Origin: Nonomuraea sp. SYSU D8015
GTDB taxonomy: Bacteria > Actinomycetota > Actinomycetes > Streptosporangiales > Streptosporangiaceae
Length of the DNA: 64,000 nucleotides
Direction of reading: 5' to 3'
Assembly (NCBI RefSeq): GCF_008065375.1
Contig: NZ_MU084032.1
Location: forward strand, 150,907 to 214,906
Shown: positions 35,647-44,938 of the stretch, in pieces
Layout: each line of letters starts with the position of its first letter
Position numbering within the stretch: position 1 is the stretch's first letter
Notes under the pieces: generated by a model
What the model was told of the DNA's origin: nothing
Seen by the model: only the letters and a program-made list of their open reading frames with translations
The model's database searches: none
Translations under genes and position numbers: made by a program

Positions 35647-36657
35647 ATGGTTGTGATAGCACGCCGGCTCGCGGGCCATCTGGCCCGCGGTGTCGTCATG
35701 ATCCTGGTCGTCGCGACGATCAGTTTCTTCATCGTCAGGAGCATCCCGGGCGACCCGATCGCGGCGCACACGCAGAAGCTCATCGAGCAGGGCATGGCCC
35801 CCGAGGCGGCCGAGCAGGCCACACGGGTGTTGTACGGCTTCCAGGCGACGGGCTCGCTCTGGGAGCAGTACGGCGACTACGTGGCCGGGCTGCTCACCTT
35901 CGACCTGGGCCAGTCGGTCACGCACGCCGGCGCGCCGGTCACCGAGGTGCTGGGCGAGGCGGCCAAGTGGACCGTTCTACCGGTGCTGGCGGGGACGCTG
36001 CTGAGCTTCCTGGTCGGCATCATCCTGGGCGTCTACGCGGCCGTCAAGCGCAGCGGCAAGCTCGGCGACGTGCTGGCGGTCTCCGGGTCGCTGCTGCACG
36101 GTGTCCCGCAGTACGTGCTGGGGCTGCTGCTGAGCGCGATCTTCGCCACGCTCATCCCGATCCTGCCCGGCGACGGGCCGGTGGACATCCTGTACGAGCC
36201 GGGCTTCAACGCCGGCTACATCGGCTCGCTGGCCGAGCACGCGGTGCTGCCGGTGGCGACGTACACGCTGGCCGCCTACGGCGGCTGGGTCCTGGCGATG
36301 AAGTCGAGCGTCGTCACGGTGCTCGGCGACGACTTCATCCTGGCCGCGGAGCTGCGCGGGATGAAGCGCTCGATCGTCTTCAGGTACATCGCGCGCAACG
36401 CGATCCTGCCGTTGTTCACGATTCTCGCGCTGTCGCTGGGGCTGCTGCTGGGCGGCGCGGTGTTCATCGAGCGGATCTTCAACTACCCCGGGCTCGGGCT
36501 GCTGCTCATCGAGAGCATCACGATGCGGGACTACGCGTTGATGGGCGGGGCGTTCCTGCTGATCACGGTCTCGATCATCGTGGCGAACATCCTCGCGGAC
36601 CTGTTCTACAGCGTGATCGACCCGCGGGTGCGCAGCGGTGAGGAGGTGTCGGCATGA
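35647..36657 (+). CDS. oligopeptide-type ABC permease (DppB-like)
   Basis: 336-aa inner-membrane permease with about six membrane segments. FFIVRSIPGDPI near the N-terminus is the classic DppB/OppB start. The EAA loop ELRGMKRSIVFRYIARNAILP contacts the ATPase. It follows the binding protein by three bases and overlaps the next permease by 4 bp. Confidence 0.94.
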   Translation: MVVIARRLAGHLARGVVMILVVATISFFIVRSIPGDPIAAHTQKLIEQGMAPEAAEQATRVLYGFQATGSLWEQYGDYVAGLLTFDLGQSVTHAGAPVTEVLGEAAKWTVLPVLAGTLLSFLVGIILGVYAAVKRSGKLGDVLAVSGSLLHGVPQYVLGLLLSAIFATLIPILPGDGPVDILYEPGFNAGYIGSLAEHAVLPVATYTLAAYGGWVLAMKSSVVTVLGDDFILAAELRGMKRSIVFRYIARNAILPLFTILALSLGLLLGGAVFIERIFNYPGLGLLLIESITMRDYALMGGAFLLITVSIIVANILADLFYSVIDPRVRSGEEVSA

Positions 36658-37553
36658 GCGTGCTGCTGGAGAGCTCGTCGACGAGCGCCGCCATGCGCCG
36701 CAACTTCTGGCGCGGCGTGTGGCGGGTGATGAAGCGCAAGCCGAGCCGCCTGGTGGGCGCGGTGCTCATGGCGGGGTTCGTGTTCATGGGCGCGTTCGGG
36801 CCGATGTTCTACCCGGACCAGCTCCCGCGCGACCCGGGCCAGATCACCCGGCCGCCGAGCTGGGAGCACTGGCTCGGCACCGACGACCAGGGCAGGGACG
36901 TGATCGCGCTGGTGGTCACCGGGTCGCGGTACGTGCTGCTGGCCGCCCTCGTGACCGCGGTCATCACCGTCGTCGTGGGCACCGGGATCGGGCTGTTCTC
37001 CGGCTTCAAGCGGGGCCGCTGGGACACGGTGCTCATGCGGCTGACCGACATGAAGCTGACCATTCCCGGCCTGCCGCTGCTGCTGGTGCTGTCCACGGTG
37101 TGGAAGTTCAGCAGCGCCGTGCAGATGGGCCTGGTGCTGGGGCTGCTGAGCTGGGGCGGCGTGGCGCGGGCGGTGCGCTCGCAGACGCTGTCGCTGCGCG
37201 AGCGCGGCTTCATCGAGGCGGCGCGCGGGCTCGGACTGTCCACCTCGCACATCGTGGGCAAGGAGCTGCTGCCGAGCATGGCGCCGTACATCGCGATGAA
37301 CATGCTGATCGCGATCACCGGCGGCGTGTACTCGCAGGTGGGCCTGTTCTTCCTGGGAGTGCTGCCGTACGAGTCCAACAACTGGGGCCAGATGCTCAAC
37401 ACGGCGGTGTTCCGCTCAGGGGCGCTGACCGTGCCGAGCGCGCTCGGCTTCCTGCTGGGGCCGCTGCTGGCGATCCTGCTGCTGACGCTGGCCATCGTGC
37501 TCGTCGTGGACGCGATGGACGAGATCTTCAACCCCCGGCTGCGCGAGGAGTAG
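36654..37553 (+). CDS. oligopeptide-type ABC permease (DppC-like)
   Basis: 299-aa partner permease. GTDDQGRDVIALVVTGSRYVL matches the GTDxxGRDxxSRxxxGxR signature of DppC/OppC, and the EAA loop is FIEAARGLGLSTSHIVGKELLP. About six membrane segments. ATG overlaps the upstream stop (ATGA), indicating translational coupling. Confidence 0.94.
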   Translation: MSVLLESSSTSAAMRRNFWRGVWRVMKRKPSRLVGAVLMAGFVFMGAFGPMFYPDQLPRDPGQITRPPSWEHWLGTDDQGRDVIALVVTGSRYVLLAALVTAVITVVVGTGIGLFSGFKRGRWDTVLMRLTDMKLTIPGLPLLLVLSTVWKFSSAVQMGLVLGLLSWGGVARAVRSQTLSLRERGFIEAARGLGLSTSHIVGKELLPSMAPYIAMNMLIAITGGVYSQVGLFFLGVLPYESNNWGQMLNTAVFRSGALTVPSALGFLLGPLLAILLLTLAIVLVVDAMDEIFNPRLREE

Positions 37554-37558
37554 AACAC

Positions 37559-38545
37559 GTGGCTAAACAAGCGCCGGGAGTGCGCATCGACGGCCTCACG
37601 GTCGTCTACAAGACCCCCGCCGGGGAGCTGCCAGCCGTCAGGGACGTGACCCTGACGCTGGAGCCCGGCACCATCACCGGCATCGTCGGCGAGTCCGGCT
37701 CGGGCAAGTCCACGATGGCGCTGTCGCTGCTCAACGCGGTGCAGCCGCCCGGCAGGATCGCCGCGGGCAGCGTCGAGATCGACGGGCTCGGCGACGTCGT
37801 CGGCCTGCGCGGCGAGGAGCTGCGCAAGGCCCGCGGCAAGCACATCGGCTACGTCTTCCAGGCGGCGCAGAACTCGCTCAACCCGCTCAAGACGGTCGGC
37901 AAGCAGCTGCTCGACCTGGGCCGCTCGCACGGCGTGGACGACCTGCGCGGCCTGGTGCGCGAGGCCAAGGAGCTGCTCGGCCGGATGGGGCTGGACGGCG
38001 CCCGGGTGCTCGACTCGCACCAGCACGAGCTGTCCGGCGGCATGCGCCAGCGCGTCGGCATCATGCTGGCGCTGGTGCTCAACGCCCATCTGGTGGTGCT
38101 GGACGAGCCGACGACCGCGCTGGACATGATCACGCAGGCGAACATCCTGAAGATCGTGCGCGAGGTGCACGCCGAGCGCGGGCTGACGACGCTGGTCATC
38201 ACGCACGACATCGGCGTGGTGGCGGAGGTGGCCGACCGGCTGGCCGTCATGTACGGCGGCCGCCTGGTCGAGCAGGGCCCCACCCGGCACGTGCTGGGCG
38301 CGCCGCGGCACCCGTACACGCGGGGCCTGATCAGGGCCATCCCGCGGCTGGTCGGCGACATCGCCGAGGCCCAGGCGCTGCCCGGGCGGCCGCCGACGCT
38401 GGCGACCGTGCCGAAGGAGGGCTGCGTGTTCAGGGAGCGCTGCCCGCTGCGCATGGACGTGTGCGACACCGTGGACCCGGAGGCGCACGCCGACGGGGCG
38501 CGGGCCGTCGCCTGCCATGCCGTGACCGTGAAGGAGCATGCGTGA
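37559..38545 (+). CDS. oligopeptide-type ABC ATPase (DppD-like)
   Basis: 328-aa ATPase. Walker A GESGSGKST, Q-loop FQAAQNSLNP, signature ELSGGMRQRV, Walker B LVVLDEPTTALD and ITHDIGVV are intact. A C-terminal Cys motif (CVFRERCPLRMDVCD) matches the Fe-S/oligopeptide ATPase C-terminal domain. GTG start at 37559, five bases after the permease stop. It would pair with the next gene as a heterodimer. Confidence 0.94.
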   Translation: MAKQAPGVRIDGLTVVYKTPAGELPAVRDVTLTLEPGTITGIVGESGSGKSTMALSLLNAVQPPGRIAAGSVEIDGLGDVVGLRGEELRKARGKHIGYVFQAAQNSLNPLKTVGKQLLDLGRSHGVDDLRGLVREAKELLGRMGLDGARVLDSHQHELSGGMRQRVGIMLALVLNAHLVVLDEPTTALDMITQANILKIVREVHAERGLTTLVITHDIGVVAEVADRLAVMYGGRLVEQGPTRHVLGAPRHPYTRGLIRAIPRLVGDIAEAQALPGRPPTLATVPKEGCVFRERCPLRMDVCDTVDPEAHADGARAVACHAVTVKEHA

Positions 38546-39552
38546 TCACCGGGACTGGCATCGTCAAGACGTTCAAGCAGCGCGGCAAGGTGCTCGGCGC
38601 CAGGGATGTCCAGGCGCTGCGGGGCGTGGACTTCGCGATCCCCAGGGGCGGGGCGGCCTCGTTCATCGGCGAGTCCGGGTGTGGCAAGACCACGCTGGGG
38701 CGGATCATCGCGGGGCTGGAGACGTACGACGAGGGCGAGATCCTCATCGACGGCGTCGCCATGTCGTCGCTGCGGCACAAGCAGCGGCAGCCGCACTTCC
38801 GCAAGATCCAGCTGATCCATCAGGACCCGTACTCGGCGCTCAACCCGACCAGGACCATCCACCAGACCCTGTACGCGCCGCTGAGCCTGCGGGCCAAGCA
38901 GACCGGGCGGCCCGGGTCGTGGATCGAGGAGCGGGCGGCCGAGGTGCTGACGCTGGTGGGCCTGGACCCCGGCACGGTGCTGTCGCGCTACCCGCACCAG
39001 CTGTCCGGCGGCATGCGGCAGCGGGTGGTCATCGCCCGGGCGCTGACCGTGGACCCGGAGATGCTGGTCGCGGACGAGGCCGTGTCGATGATCGACGTGT
39101 CGCTCCGGCTCGGCATCCTGGCGCTGCTGAAGGACCTGCGCGAGCGGCTCGGCGTGAGCGTGCTGTTCATCACGCACGACGTGGCCACGGCCCGCTACAT
39201 CGGCGACGACGGCGAGCTGTACGTGATCTACCGCGGGCAGGTCGTCGAGCGCGGCGCCGTGGACACGGTCATCGCCGACCCCGTGCATCCGTACACGCAG
39301 GCGCTCCTGTCGGCCATCCCGGTGCTGCACGGCCTGGAGCAGCCGGGCGAGGAGCCGGTGGTGCCGCTGGAGTCGCTGGACGAGAGCCAGGCGGACGAGG
39401 GCTGCCTGTTCGCCCGCCGCTGCCCGTTCCGCGGCGAGCGGTGCACGAGCGAGCGGCCGCTGCTGCAGCTGACCGAGGGCGTGCCGCAGGAGCACGCGTG
39501 CTTCTACCCCGAGCGCCGCAGCGTGATCGCCCGGCCGATGAGCGAGGTGTGA
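38542..39552 (+). CDS. oligopeptide-type ABC ATPase (DppF-like)
   Basis: 336-aa ATPase: Walker A GESGCGKTT, LIHQDPYSALNP, signature LSGGMRQRVV, then MLVADEAVSMIDVS, in which the usual DEPxSALD is altered to DEAVSMID as seen in some DppF-like subunits, and FITHDVATARY. The C-terminal oligopeptide domain has CLFARRCPFRGERC. GTG start overlaps the previous stop (GTGA), and its stop overlaps the GNAT start by one base. Confidence 0.93.
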   Translation: MITGTGIVKTFKQRGKVLGARDVQALRGVDFAIPRGGAASFIGESGCGKTTLGRIIAGLETYDEGEILIDGVAMSSLRHKQRQPHFRKIQLIHQDPYSALNPTRTIHQTLYAPLSLRAKQTGRPGSWIEERAAEVLTLVGLDPGTVLSRYPHQLSGGMRQRVVIARALTVDPEMLVADEAVSMIDVSLRLGILALLKDLRERLGVSVLFITHDVATARYIGDDGELYVIYRGQVVERGAVDTVIADPVHPYTQALLSAIPVLHGLEQPGEEPVVPLESLDESQADEGCLFARRCPFRGERCTSERPLLQLTEGVPQEHACFYPERRSVIARPMSEV

Positions 39553-40376
39553 TGACGCCCGCGGAGATCGCCGAGGCGGCACTGACGCTGGACCCCGGGG
39601 AGGGGGCGGCGCTGGTGGAGCGGCTGTCGCATCCGCCCGCCGGCCGCCGGTGGACGATCCTGGCCAAGGACGGCGGGATCGTGATGGCGTCGCTGTCGGC
39701 GAAGGACCCAGCGGTCGGGCATCTCGACCTGCTGGCCGTGCACCCCTCCGCACAGGGGCGGGGGCACGGCAGGGAGCTGGTGCTGGCGGCCGAGGAGTGG
39801 CTGCGCGGCCAGGGCGCGCGGCAGGCGCGCTTCGCGGGGAACCCGCCCTGCTACGCCTGGCCGGGGATCGACGGGCGCTACACGCCCGCCGCCTGCCTGG
39901 CCGAGAGCCTCGGCTACGAGCGCTACGACGTGGCCTGGAACATGACCGCCGACCTGAGCGGCGACCTGTCCGTCGAGGACGACCTGCGGCGGCTGGAGAA
40001 GTCCGGGGTGGCCGTGCGCGCGGCGGTCGAGGAGCGGGAGCGGGTGGCGGCGTTCGTCGCCGGGCACTGGAACGAGCGCTGGGCGTGGGAGGCGGCCAAC
40101 GCGGCCGGGCTTCACTACGCCGAGCGTGACGGCGCGATCCTGGCCTTCGCCGCCTGGGGGGCGCGGCCGGCCTGGTTCGGGCCCATGGGCACCGCGCCGG
40201 AGGCCCGCGGGCTCGGCGTCGGGCGGGTGCTGCTGCGCCGGTGCCTGGCCGAGCAGCGAGCCGCGGGACAGACCAGTTCCCAGATCGGATGGGTGGGGCC
40301 GTTGCGGTTCTACTCGCGCGCGGTGGGCGCGCGGGCGGAGCGCGTTTTCTGGCTCTACCGGCGCGAACTGGCGTGA
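39552..40376 (+). CDS. double-GNAT acetyltransferase-like protein
   Basis: 274 aa with two GNAT-like halves. The N-terminal half has LLAVHPSAQGRGHGRELVLAAE (acetyl-CoA loop, shown here as QGRGHG). The C-terminal half has a second loop, TAPEARGLGVGRVLL. It ends the transporter operon, overlapping the ATPase stop, and converges on the muramidase gene. In this context it might N-acetylate an imported amino sugar or peptide; the sequence only supports the fold. Confidence 0.82.
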   Translation: MTPAEIAEAALTLDPGEGAALVERLSHPPAGRRWTILAKDGGIVMASLSAKDPAVGHLDLLAVHPSAQGRGHGRELVLAAEEWLRGQGARQARFAGNPPCYAWPGIDGRYTPAACLAESLGYERYDVAWNMTADLSGDLSVEDDLRRLEKSGVAVRAAVEERERVAAFVAGHWNERWAWEAANAAGLHYAERDGAILAFAAWGARPAWFGPMGTAPEARGLGVGRVLLRRCLAEQRAAGQTSSQIGWVGPLRFYSRAVGARAERVFWLYRRELA

Positions 40377-40378
40377 TG

Positions 40379-41482
40379 TCACCGATAGAGCAGTCGTCCC
40401 TCCGGACGTCCCGGCGGCGGGCACAGGTCGCGCGGGTCCTGTCCGGCTTTCAGCCGGAGGGTGAGCGCGTCGGAGCCCCAGAGCCGGTCGAGGCCCTCCA
40501 GCAGGCGCAGGTCGTCCGGGTAGAGCGTGCGGGCCACGTGCAGCATCGACAGGCCGGTCAGCACCGGGCGGAACGCCTCCGGGTCGTGCACGTGGAGCTG
40601 CACGCCGCGTACGGGGACGCCGGCGTGCTTGTGGAAGGCCGGGGTGAACCAGACCTCCCGGAACCGGACGCCGGGCAGACCGAGCGCGTTGAGCGCGGGG
40701 GCGAACCGCGCGTCCGCGTAGGGTGCCCCGATCAGCTCGAACGGCCGCGTCGTGCCGCGTCCCTCGGAGAAGTCCGTCCCCTCGAACAGCGCCGTGCCCG
40801 GATAGACGAGCGCGGTGTCCGGGGTCGGCATGTTGGGCGACGGCATCACCCAGGGCAGGCCGGTCTCGGCGTACGTCATGCCGCGCCGCCAGCCCTCCAT
40901 CTGGATCACCGTCAGGTCCAGGTCGAAGCCGAACAACAGGGCCAGCTCCCCCGCCGTCCTGCCGTGGCGCACGGGCAGCGGGAAGCGGCCCACGAAGCTC
41001 GCGAACGCCGGGTCCAGCGGCGGCCCTTCGGTCACGGTCCCGCCGAGCGGGTTGGGCCGGTCGAGCACCACGAACCGCAGCCCCAGCCGGGCGGCCGACT
41101 CCATCAGGTCGTACATCGTCCACACGTAGGTGTAGAAGCGCGCCCCCACGTCGGCGATGTCGAAGACCAGCGTGTCCACGCCGGCGGCGGACACCACCCG
41201 GTCCAGGGCCTCGCCCTCGAGCCGGTAGGTGTCGTACACCGGCAGGCCCGTCCGCTCGTCCACGACGTCGCCCTCGCCGCCGTCCGCCTGGGCGGTGCCG
41301 CGCAGGCCGTGCTCGGGGCCGAACATCGCGGTCAGCGGCGCCCCGGCGGCGAGCAGCGCGTCCGGCGTGGGAGTCAGATCCGTCAAGACGCCGGTCGAGT
41401 TCGTGATCAGCCCCAGACGGGTACCTCCCGCGAGCGCGGGATCCGCGGCCAGCCGTTCAGCTCCGATGCACACCGTTGTCAT
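40379..41482 (-). CDS. namZ: NamZ-like exo-beta-N-acetylmuramidase (DUF1343)
   Basis: 367-aa DUF1343 protein. Family signatures present are GLITNSTGV, FGPEHGLRG, VFDIADVGARFYTY, LDRPNPLGG, SPNMPTPDTALVYPG and EGTDFSEGRGTTRPFE. In Bacillus subtilis this family (NamZ) removes non-reducing-end MurNAc from peptidoglycan chains. No signal peptide is obvious, so the protein may act on imported fragments or leave by another route. ATG 41482 is chosen over an AT-rich upstream extension to 41569. It is divergent from murQ. Confidence 0.86.
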   Translation of the reverse strand: MTTVCIGAERLAADPALAGGTRLGLITNSTGVLTDLTPTPDALLAAGAPLTAMFGPEHGLRGTAQADGGEGDVVDERTGLPVYDTYRLEGEALDRVVSAAGVDTLVFDIADVGARFYTYVWTMYDLMESAARLGLRFVVLDRPNPLGGTVTEGPPLDPAFASFVGRFPLPVRHGRTAGELALLFGFDLDLTVIQMEGWRRGMTYAETGLPWVMPSPNMPTPDTALVYPGTALFEGTDFSEGRGTTRPFELIGAPYADARFAPALNALGLPGVRFREVWFTPAFHKHAGVPVRGVQLHVHDPEAFRPVLTGLSMLHVARTLYPDDLRLLEGLDRLWGSDALTLRLKAGQDPRDLCPPPGRPEGRLLYR

Positions 41483-41495
41483 GAAGCCATTGTGC

Positions 41496-41510
41496 TGAAA
41501 GATATTTACA
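41496..41510. promoter_or_regulatory. possible operator between namZ and murQ
   Basis: TGAAAGATATTTACA is an imperfect AT-rich dyad in the 43-base divergent spacer. RpiR-type MurR regulators control such genes elsewhere, but no MurR gene is in the window, so assignment is tentative. Confidence 0.3.
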
Positions 41511-41525
41511 AGAGGGAAGAAAAAG

Positions 41526-42440
41526 GTGGAAATTAGCGTCATGATTGATCCGCTACCCGAGCTGTCCACCGAGCAGAGCGATCCCCGCTACAGCCAGATC
41601 GACCGGCTGCCGACGGAGCAGATCGCCCAACTGATGAACCAGGCCGACGCCGCCGTGCCCGCGGCCGTCGCGCTGGTCGTCCCGGCCATCTCGGAGGCCA
41701 TCGACGCCGTCTCCGCCAGGATGGCCGAGAGCGGCCGGCTGCTGTACGTCGGCGCCGGCACCTCGGGACGGCTGGCCGTGCTCGACGCCAGCGAGTGCCC
41801 GCCCACGTTCGGCACCGATCCCTCGCTGGTGCAGGGCATCATCGCCGGCGGGCCGGAGGCGCTCACCCGGTCGGTCGAGGGTGCGGAGGACGACTCCGAG
41901 GCAGGCGCGGCCGCCATGAAGGACCTGGAGGTCGGGCCGCTGGACTCGGTGGTGGGCGTGTCGGCCAGCGGGCGGGCCCCTTTCGTGCTGGGCGCGCTGG
42001 CGGAGGCGGCCGGCCGCGGCGCGCTCACCGTGGGCCTGTCGTGCAACCAGGGCGCGCCGCTGTCGGCCGCCGCCGACCACGCGATCGAGGTCGTCGTGGG
42101 GCCTGAGGTCGTGACCGGCTCGACCCGGCTGAAGGCGGGCACGGCCCAGAAGCTCGTGCTGAACATGATCTCCACGATCTGCATGGTCAAGCTCGGCCGC
42201 ACGTACGGGAACAAGATGATCGAGATGTCGGCCATGAACAGCAAGCTCGCCGGGCGGGCGGTGCGCATGGTCAGCGACATCACCGGCGCCGACCAGAAGA
42301 CGGCCGAGGCCGCGCTGGACGCGGCGGACGGGCAGGCCAAGGTCGCGGTGCTGATGATCCAGCACGGCATCGACGCGGACGCGGCCCGAGCCCTGCTGCG
42401 CTCGCACGGCGAACGGCTCAGCGACGCGCTGAGCGGCTGA
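41526..42440 (+). CDS. murQ: N-acetylmuramic acid 6-phosphate etherase
   Basis: Cleaves the lactyl ether of MurNAc-6-phosphate, giving GlcNAc-6-phosphate and lactate, a step in cell-wall recycling. The SIS-domain signature YVGAGTSGRLAVLDASECPP and a second block ALTVGLSCNQGAPLSAAADH are conserved. The C-terminal three-helix region (KTAEAALDAADGQAKVAVLM) is typical. 304 aa from GTG 41526; ATG 41541 behind AAGGTGG is an equally good start. A MurNAc kinase or PTS that would supply the phosphate is not visible. Confidence 0.95.
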   Translation: MEISVMIDPLPELSTEQSDPRYSQIDRLPTEQIAQLMNQADAAVPAAVALVVPAISEAIDAVSARMAESGRLLYVGAGTSGRLAVLDASECPPTFGTDPSLVQGIIAGGPEALTRSVEGAEDDSEAGAAAMKDLEVGPLDSVVGVSASGRAPFVLGALAEAAGRGALTVGLSCNQGAPLSAAADHAIEVVVGPEVVTGSTRLKAGTAQKLVLNMISTICMVKLGRTYGNKMIEMSAMNSKLAGRAVRMVSDITGADQKTAEAALDAADGQAKVAVLMIQHGIDADAARALLRSHGERLSDALSG

Positions 42441-42483
42441 GGGGCAGGCCACGGGGTTTCGGGGTTTCGGGGAGGATACGGGG

Positions 42484-43578
42484 ATGTCCGATCGGCTGGA
42501 CCGCGGGGAACGGCCGTCAGGTCACACGGGGACGCCAGAGGGGCTGAGGGCGATTCTCTCGGGAGCGGTGCCGCGGGTCTGCGCGGCGGCGGTCGCCCTG
42601 ATCGCCGTGGACGGCGCCGTGGCCGCCGCGGCCGCGACCGGCGAGCTCGTACGCTACGCCAACGCCGCGGGAACCCTGGCCGCCGAACGCCCGCCCGCCC
42701 GCCGCGACTCGATCTTCGATCTGGCCTCCGTCAGCAAGCTGTTCACCACGGCCGTCCTGCTCTCGCTGGCCGAGGAGAGCCGCCTCGCCCTCGACGAGCC
42801 GGCCGCCACCTGGATCCCTGGGCTGGACCGGCGCATCACGCCCCGCCGCCTGCTCACCCACACGGCCGGCCTGGTCCCGACCCGCCGCATCGACCTGGAG
42901 CTTCCTGAGGCGGAGCCGGCCGAGCGCATGGCCGCGATGCTGACGACGCCGATCACCCACCCGGTCGCCGGGCCCTACCTCTACAGCGACGTCGGCATGA
43001 TCATGGCGGGCAGGATCGCCGAGCTGGCCGGCGGCGCGCCGCTCGACGCGCTCGTCCGCTCCCGGGTCACCGCCCCGCTCGGCCTGGCCGACACCGGCTA
43101 CCGGCCGCGGTCGCTGCCGCGGATCGCCGCCACCGAGTGGAAGCCGGAGCGCACCGGGCCCGGCTGCGTACGCGGCGAGGTGCACGACGAGACCGCGTAC
43201 GCGCTGGGCGGCGTGGCGGGGCACGCCGGGCTGTTCGCCACGGCCGGCGACCTGCTGGCCTTCGGCGAGGCGCTGCGGCTGGGCGGCGGGCCGATGCTGC
43301 GGCCCGAGAGCGTGGCCGAGATGACGCGCGACCAGGGAGCCGAGGGCGCCCCCTTCCGCCACGGGCTCGGCGTGCGCATCGGCGACCCGGGCATCGCGGG
43401 GCCGTTGGAGGGCGCGTACGGCCATTCGGGGTTCACCGGCACCTCGCTCGTCATCGACCCCGCGCGCCGGCTCACCGTGGTGCTGCTGACCAACGCCGTC
43501 CACCCCGTACGGGGCCGCGACGGCATCCGCGAACTGCGCCACGCCGTCGCCGCCGAGGCGCTGCGATTGTCCCGATGA
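42484..43578 (+). CDS. AmiE-like serine hydrolase (beta-lactamase family)
   Basis: Class C beta-lactamase-fold hydrolase of 364 aa. The catalytic SxxK is in FDLASVSKLFTTA, the Tyr motif in YLYSDVGMIM, and the third motif in YGHSGFTGTSLV. It is codirectional with and 43 bases behind murQ. In B. subtilis the corresponding neighbour is AmiE, a MurNAc-L-alanine amidase of this fold that frees MurNAc from stem peptides. This gene fits that role by fold and position. No signal peptide is evident. Confidence 0.82.
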   Translation: MSDRLDRGERPSGHTGTPEGLRAILSGAVPRVCAAAVALIAVDGAVAAAAATGELVRYANAAGTLAAERPPARRDSIFDLASVSKLFTTAVLLSLAEESRLALDEPAATWIPGLDRRITPRRLLTHTAGLVPTRRIDLELPEAEPAERMAAMLTTPITHPVAGPYLYSDVGMIMAGRIAELAGGAPLDALVRSRVTAPLGLADTGYRPRSLPRIAATEWKPERTGPGCVRGEVHDETAYALGGVAGHAGLFATAGDLLAFGEALRLGGGPMLRPESVAEMTRDQGAEGAPFRHGLGVRIGDPGIAGPLEGAYGHSGFTGTSLVIDPARRLTVVLLTNAVHPVRGRDGIRELRHAVAAEALRLSR

Positions 43579-43673
43579 GAAACCTGCTAAATGGACTGCC
43601 GCTGCGGTCTTCACCGGACACGACAGTTGGGTGGCAGGCTGATGAGCAGGTTCTTGTCGGTAGCGTGGAAGGC

Positions 43674-44057
43674 ATGGCTGTCCATCTCAACCACACCATC
43701 GTGCCGGCCAAGGACAGGGACGAGACCGCCGCCTTCCTCGTCGACGTGCTCGGGCTCGACCCTGCCCCGGTCTACGGCCCGTTCCGGGTGGTCTCGCTGG
43801 GCAACGGCGTGTCGCTGGACGTGGCGCAGGCCGACGGCCCGGTGCACCCGCAGCACTACGCCTTCCTCGTCAGCGAGGAGGAGTTCGACCAGATCTGGGA
43901 GCGGATCAAGGAGCGTCGGCTCACGTACTGGGCCGACCCGTACCACCGGGAGCCGGAGCGGATCAACACCAACGACGGCGGCCGCGGCCTCTACTGGTCC
44001 GACCCCAACGGCCACAACCTGGAGATCATCACGGTGCCGTACGGCGGCTGGGGCTAG
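43674..44057 (+). CDS. VOC-family (glyoxalase-like) protein
   Basis: 127-aa vicinal-oxygen-chelate protein with two beta-alpha-beta-beta-beta modules. Candidate metal ligands are His in VHLNHTIVPA, His in PQHYAFLV and Glu in GHNLEIITVPY. Function is unassigned. ATG 43674 has GTGGAAGG just upstream. Overlaps the convergent LLM gene by 4 bp. Confidence 0.85.
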   Translation: MAVHLNHTIVPAKDRDETAAFLVDVLGLDPAPVYGPFRVVSLGNGVSLDVAQADGPVHPQHYAFLVSEEEFDQIWERIKERRLTYWADPYHREPERINTNDGGRGLYWSDPNGHNLEIITVPYGGWG

Positions 44058-44938
44058 GGCGCCAGCGCCTCCAGGGCCTCCTCGGCCCGGCGCATGGCCT
44101 CCTTCGGGTCGGCCGTGACGATCTCGTGGTCGAAGTTGAGATCGTGGAAGACGTCGGTGACGCCCTGAGCGGCCAGCTCGTCCACGTCACGCCTGATCTT
44201 GTCGTACGGGCCCGTCAGTGGGCGCCCGCCGGCGGCCCTGACCTGGGTGACGCCCCGGCACACGAACCGGAACGCGCCCGCGTCCCGGCCTGACTCGGCC
44301 AGCGCCGTCTTGATCAGCTCCACCCGGCCGGCGACGGCCGACAGGTTCTCCCTGCTGGAGCTCACCCAGCCGTCGGCCAGCCGCGCGGCGCGGCGCAGCG
44401 CGACCTCGGCGGTGCCGCCCAGCAGGATCGGCGGCGGTCCCGGCGCCGGCTTGGGGTCGAGGTGGGACGGCGGCACCCGGTAGAAGTCGCCGTCGTGCTC
44501 CACCACGTCCTCGCTCCAGGCCTTGCGCAGCACCTCCACGAACTCCTCGCCGCGCCGCCCCCGCCGCTCGAACCCGACGCCCGCCGCCTCGAACTCCTCC
44601 GGCAGCCAGCCGAGCCCGATCCCAGCCGTCAGTCGCCCGCCGGACAGCGTCTGCAGCGTGGCCAGCTGCTTGGCCAGCACCACCGGCTGCACGTACGCGT
44701 TGATCACCGCCACGGCGAGCCCGATCCGGCCCGTCACGCCCGACAGGTGGGCGAGCGTGACCACCGGGTCGTGCACACTGCGGTACGTCGGCCCCATGGG
44801 ATGCCCCACCGGGTAGAGCACCCGCTGGAACGTCCACAACTCGTGGTAGCCGAGCTCCTCGGCCCGCACGGCGATGCGGCGCATGTTGCCGGGCGTGGCC
44901 CAGGGCCCTGACTGCGGTACGGCGAAACCGATTCTCAT
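44054..44938 (-). CDS. LLM-class F420-dependent oxidoreductase
   Basis: 294-aa luciferase-like TIM-barrel protein that probably uses coenzyme F420. Typical features are MRIGFAVPQSG, ELGYHELWTFQR, TGRIGLAVAVINAY, LSGGRLTAGIGLGWLPEEF and PPPILLGGTAEVALRRAARLADGW. The start is ATG 44938, since the family begins MRIG; the open frame reaches 44974. It is the last ordinary chromosomal gene before the integrative element. Confidence 0.9.
   Translation of the reverse strand: MRIGFAVPQSGPWATPGNMRRIAVRAEELGYHELWTFQRVLYPVGHPMGPTYRSVHDPVVTLAHLSGVTGRIGLAVAVINAYVQPVVLAKQLATLQTLSGGRLTAGIGLGWLPEEFEAAGVGFERRGRRGEEFVEVLRKAWSEDVVEHDGDFYRVPPSHLDPKPAPGPPPILLGGTAEVALRRAARLADGWVSSSRENLSAVAGRVELIKTALAESGRDAGAFRFVCRGVTQVRAAGGRPLTGPYDKIRRDVDELAAQGVTDVFHDLNFDHEIVTADPKEAMRRAEEALEALAP

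Noticed and set aside
43581..43652. AACCTGCT and AGCAGGTT inverted pair before the VOC gene.
   Set aside because: Arms are short and 56 bases apart; could be chance, and no function can be argued.
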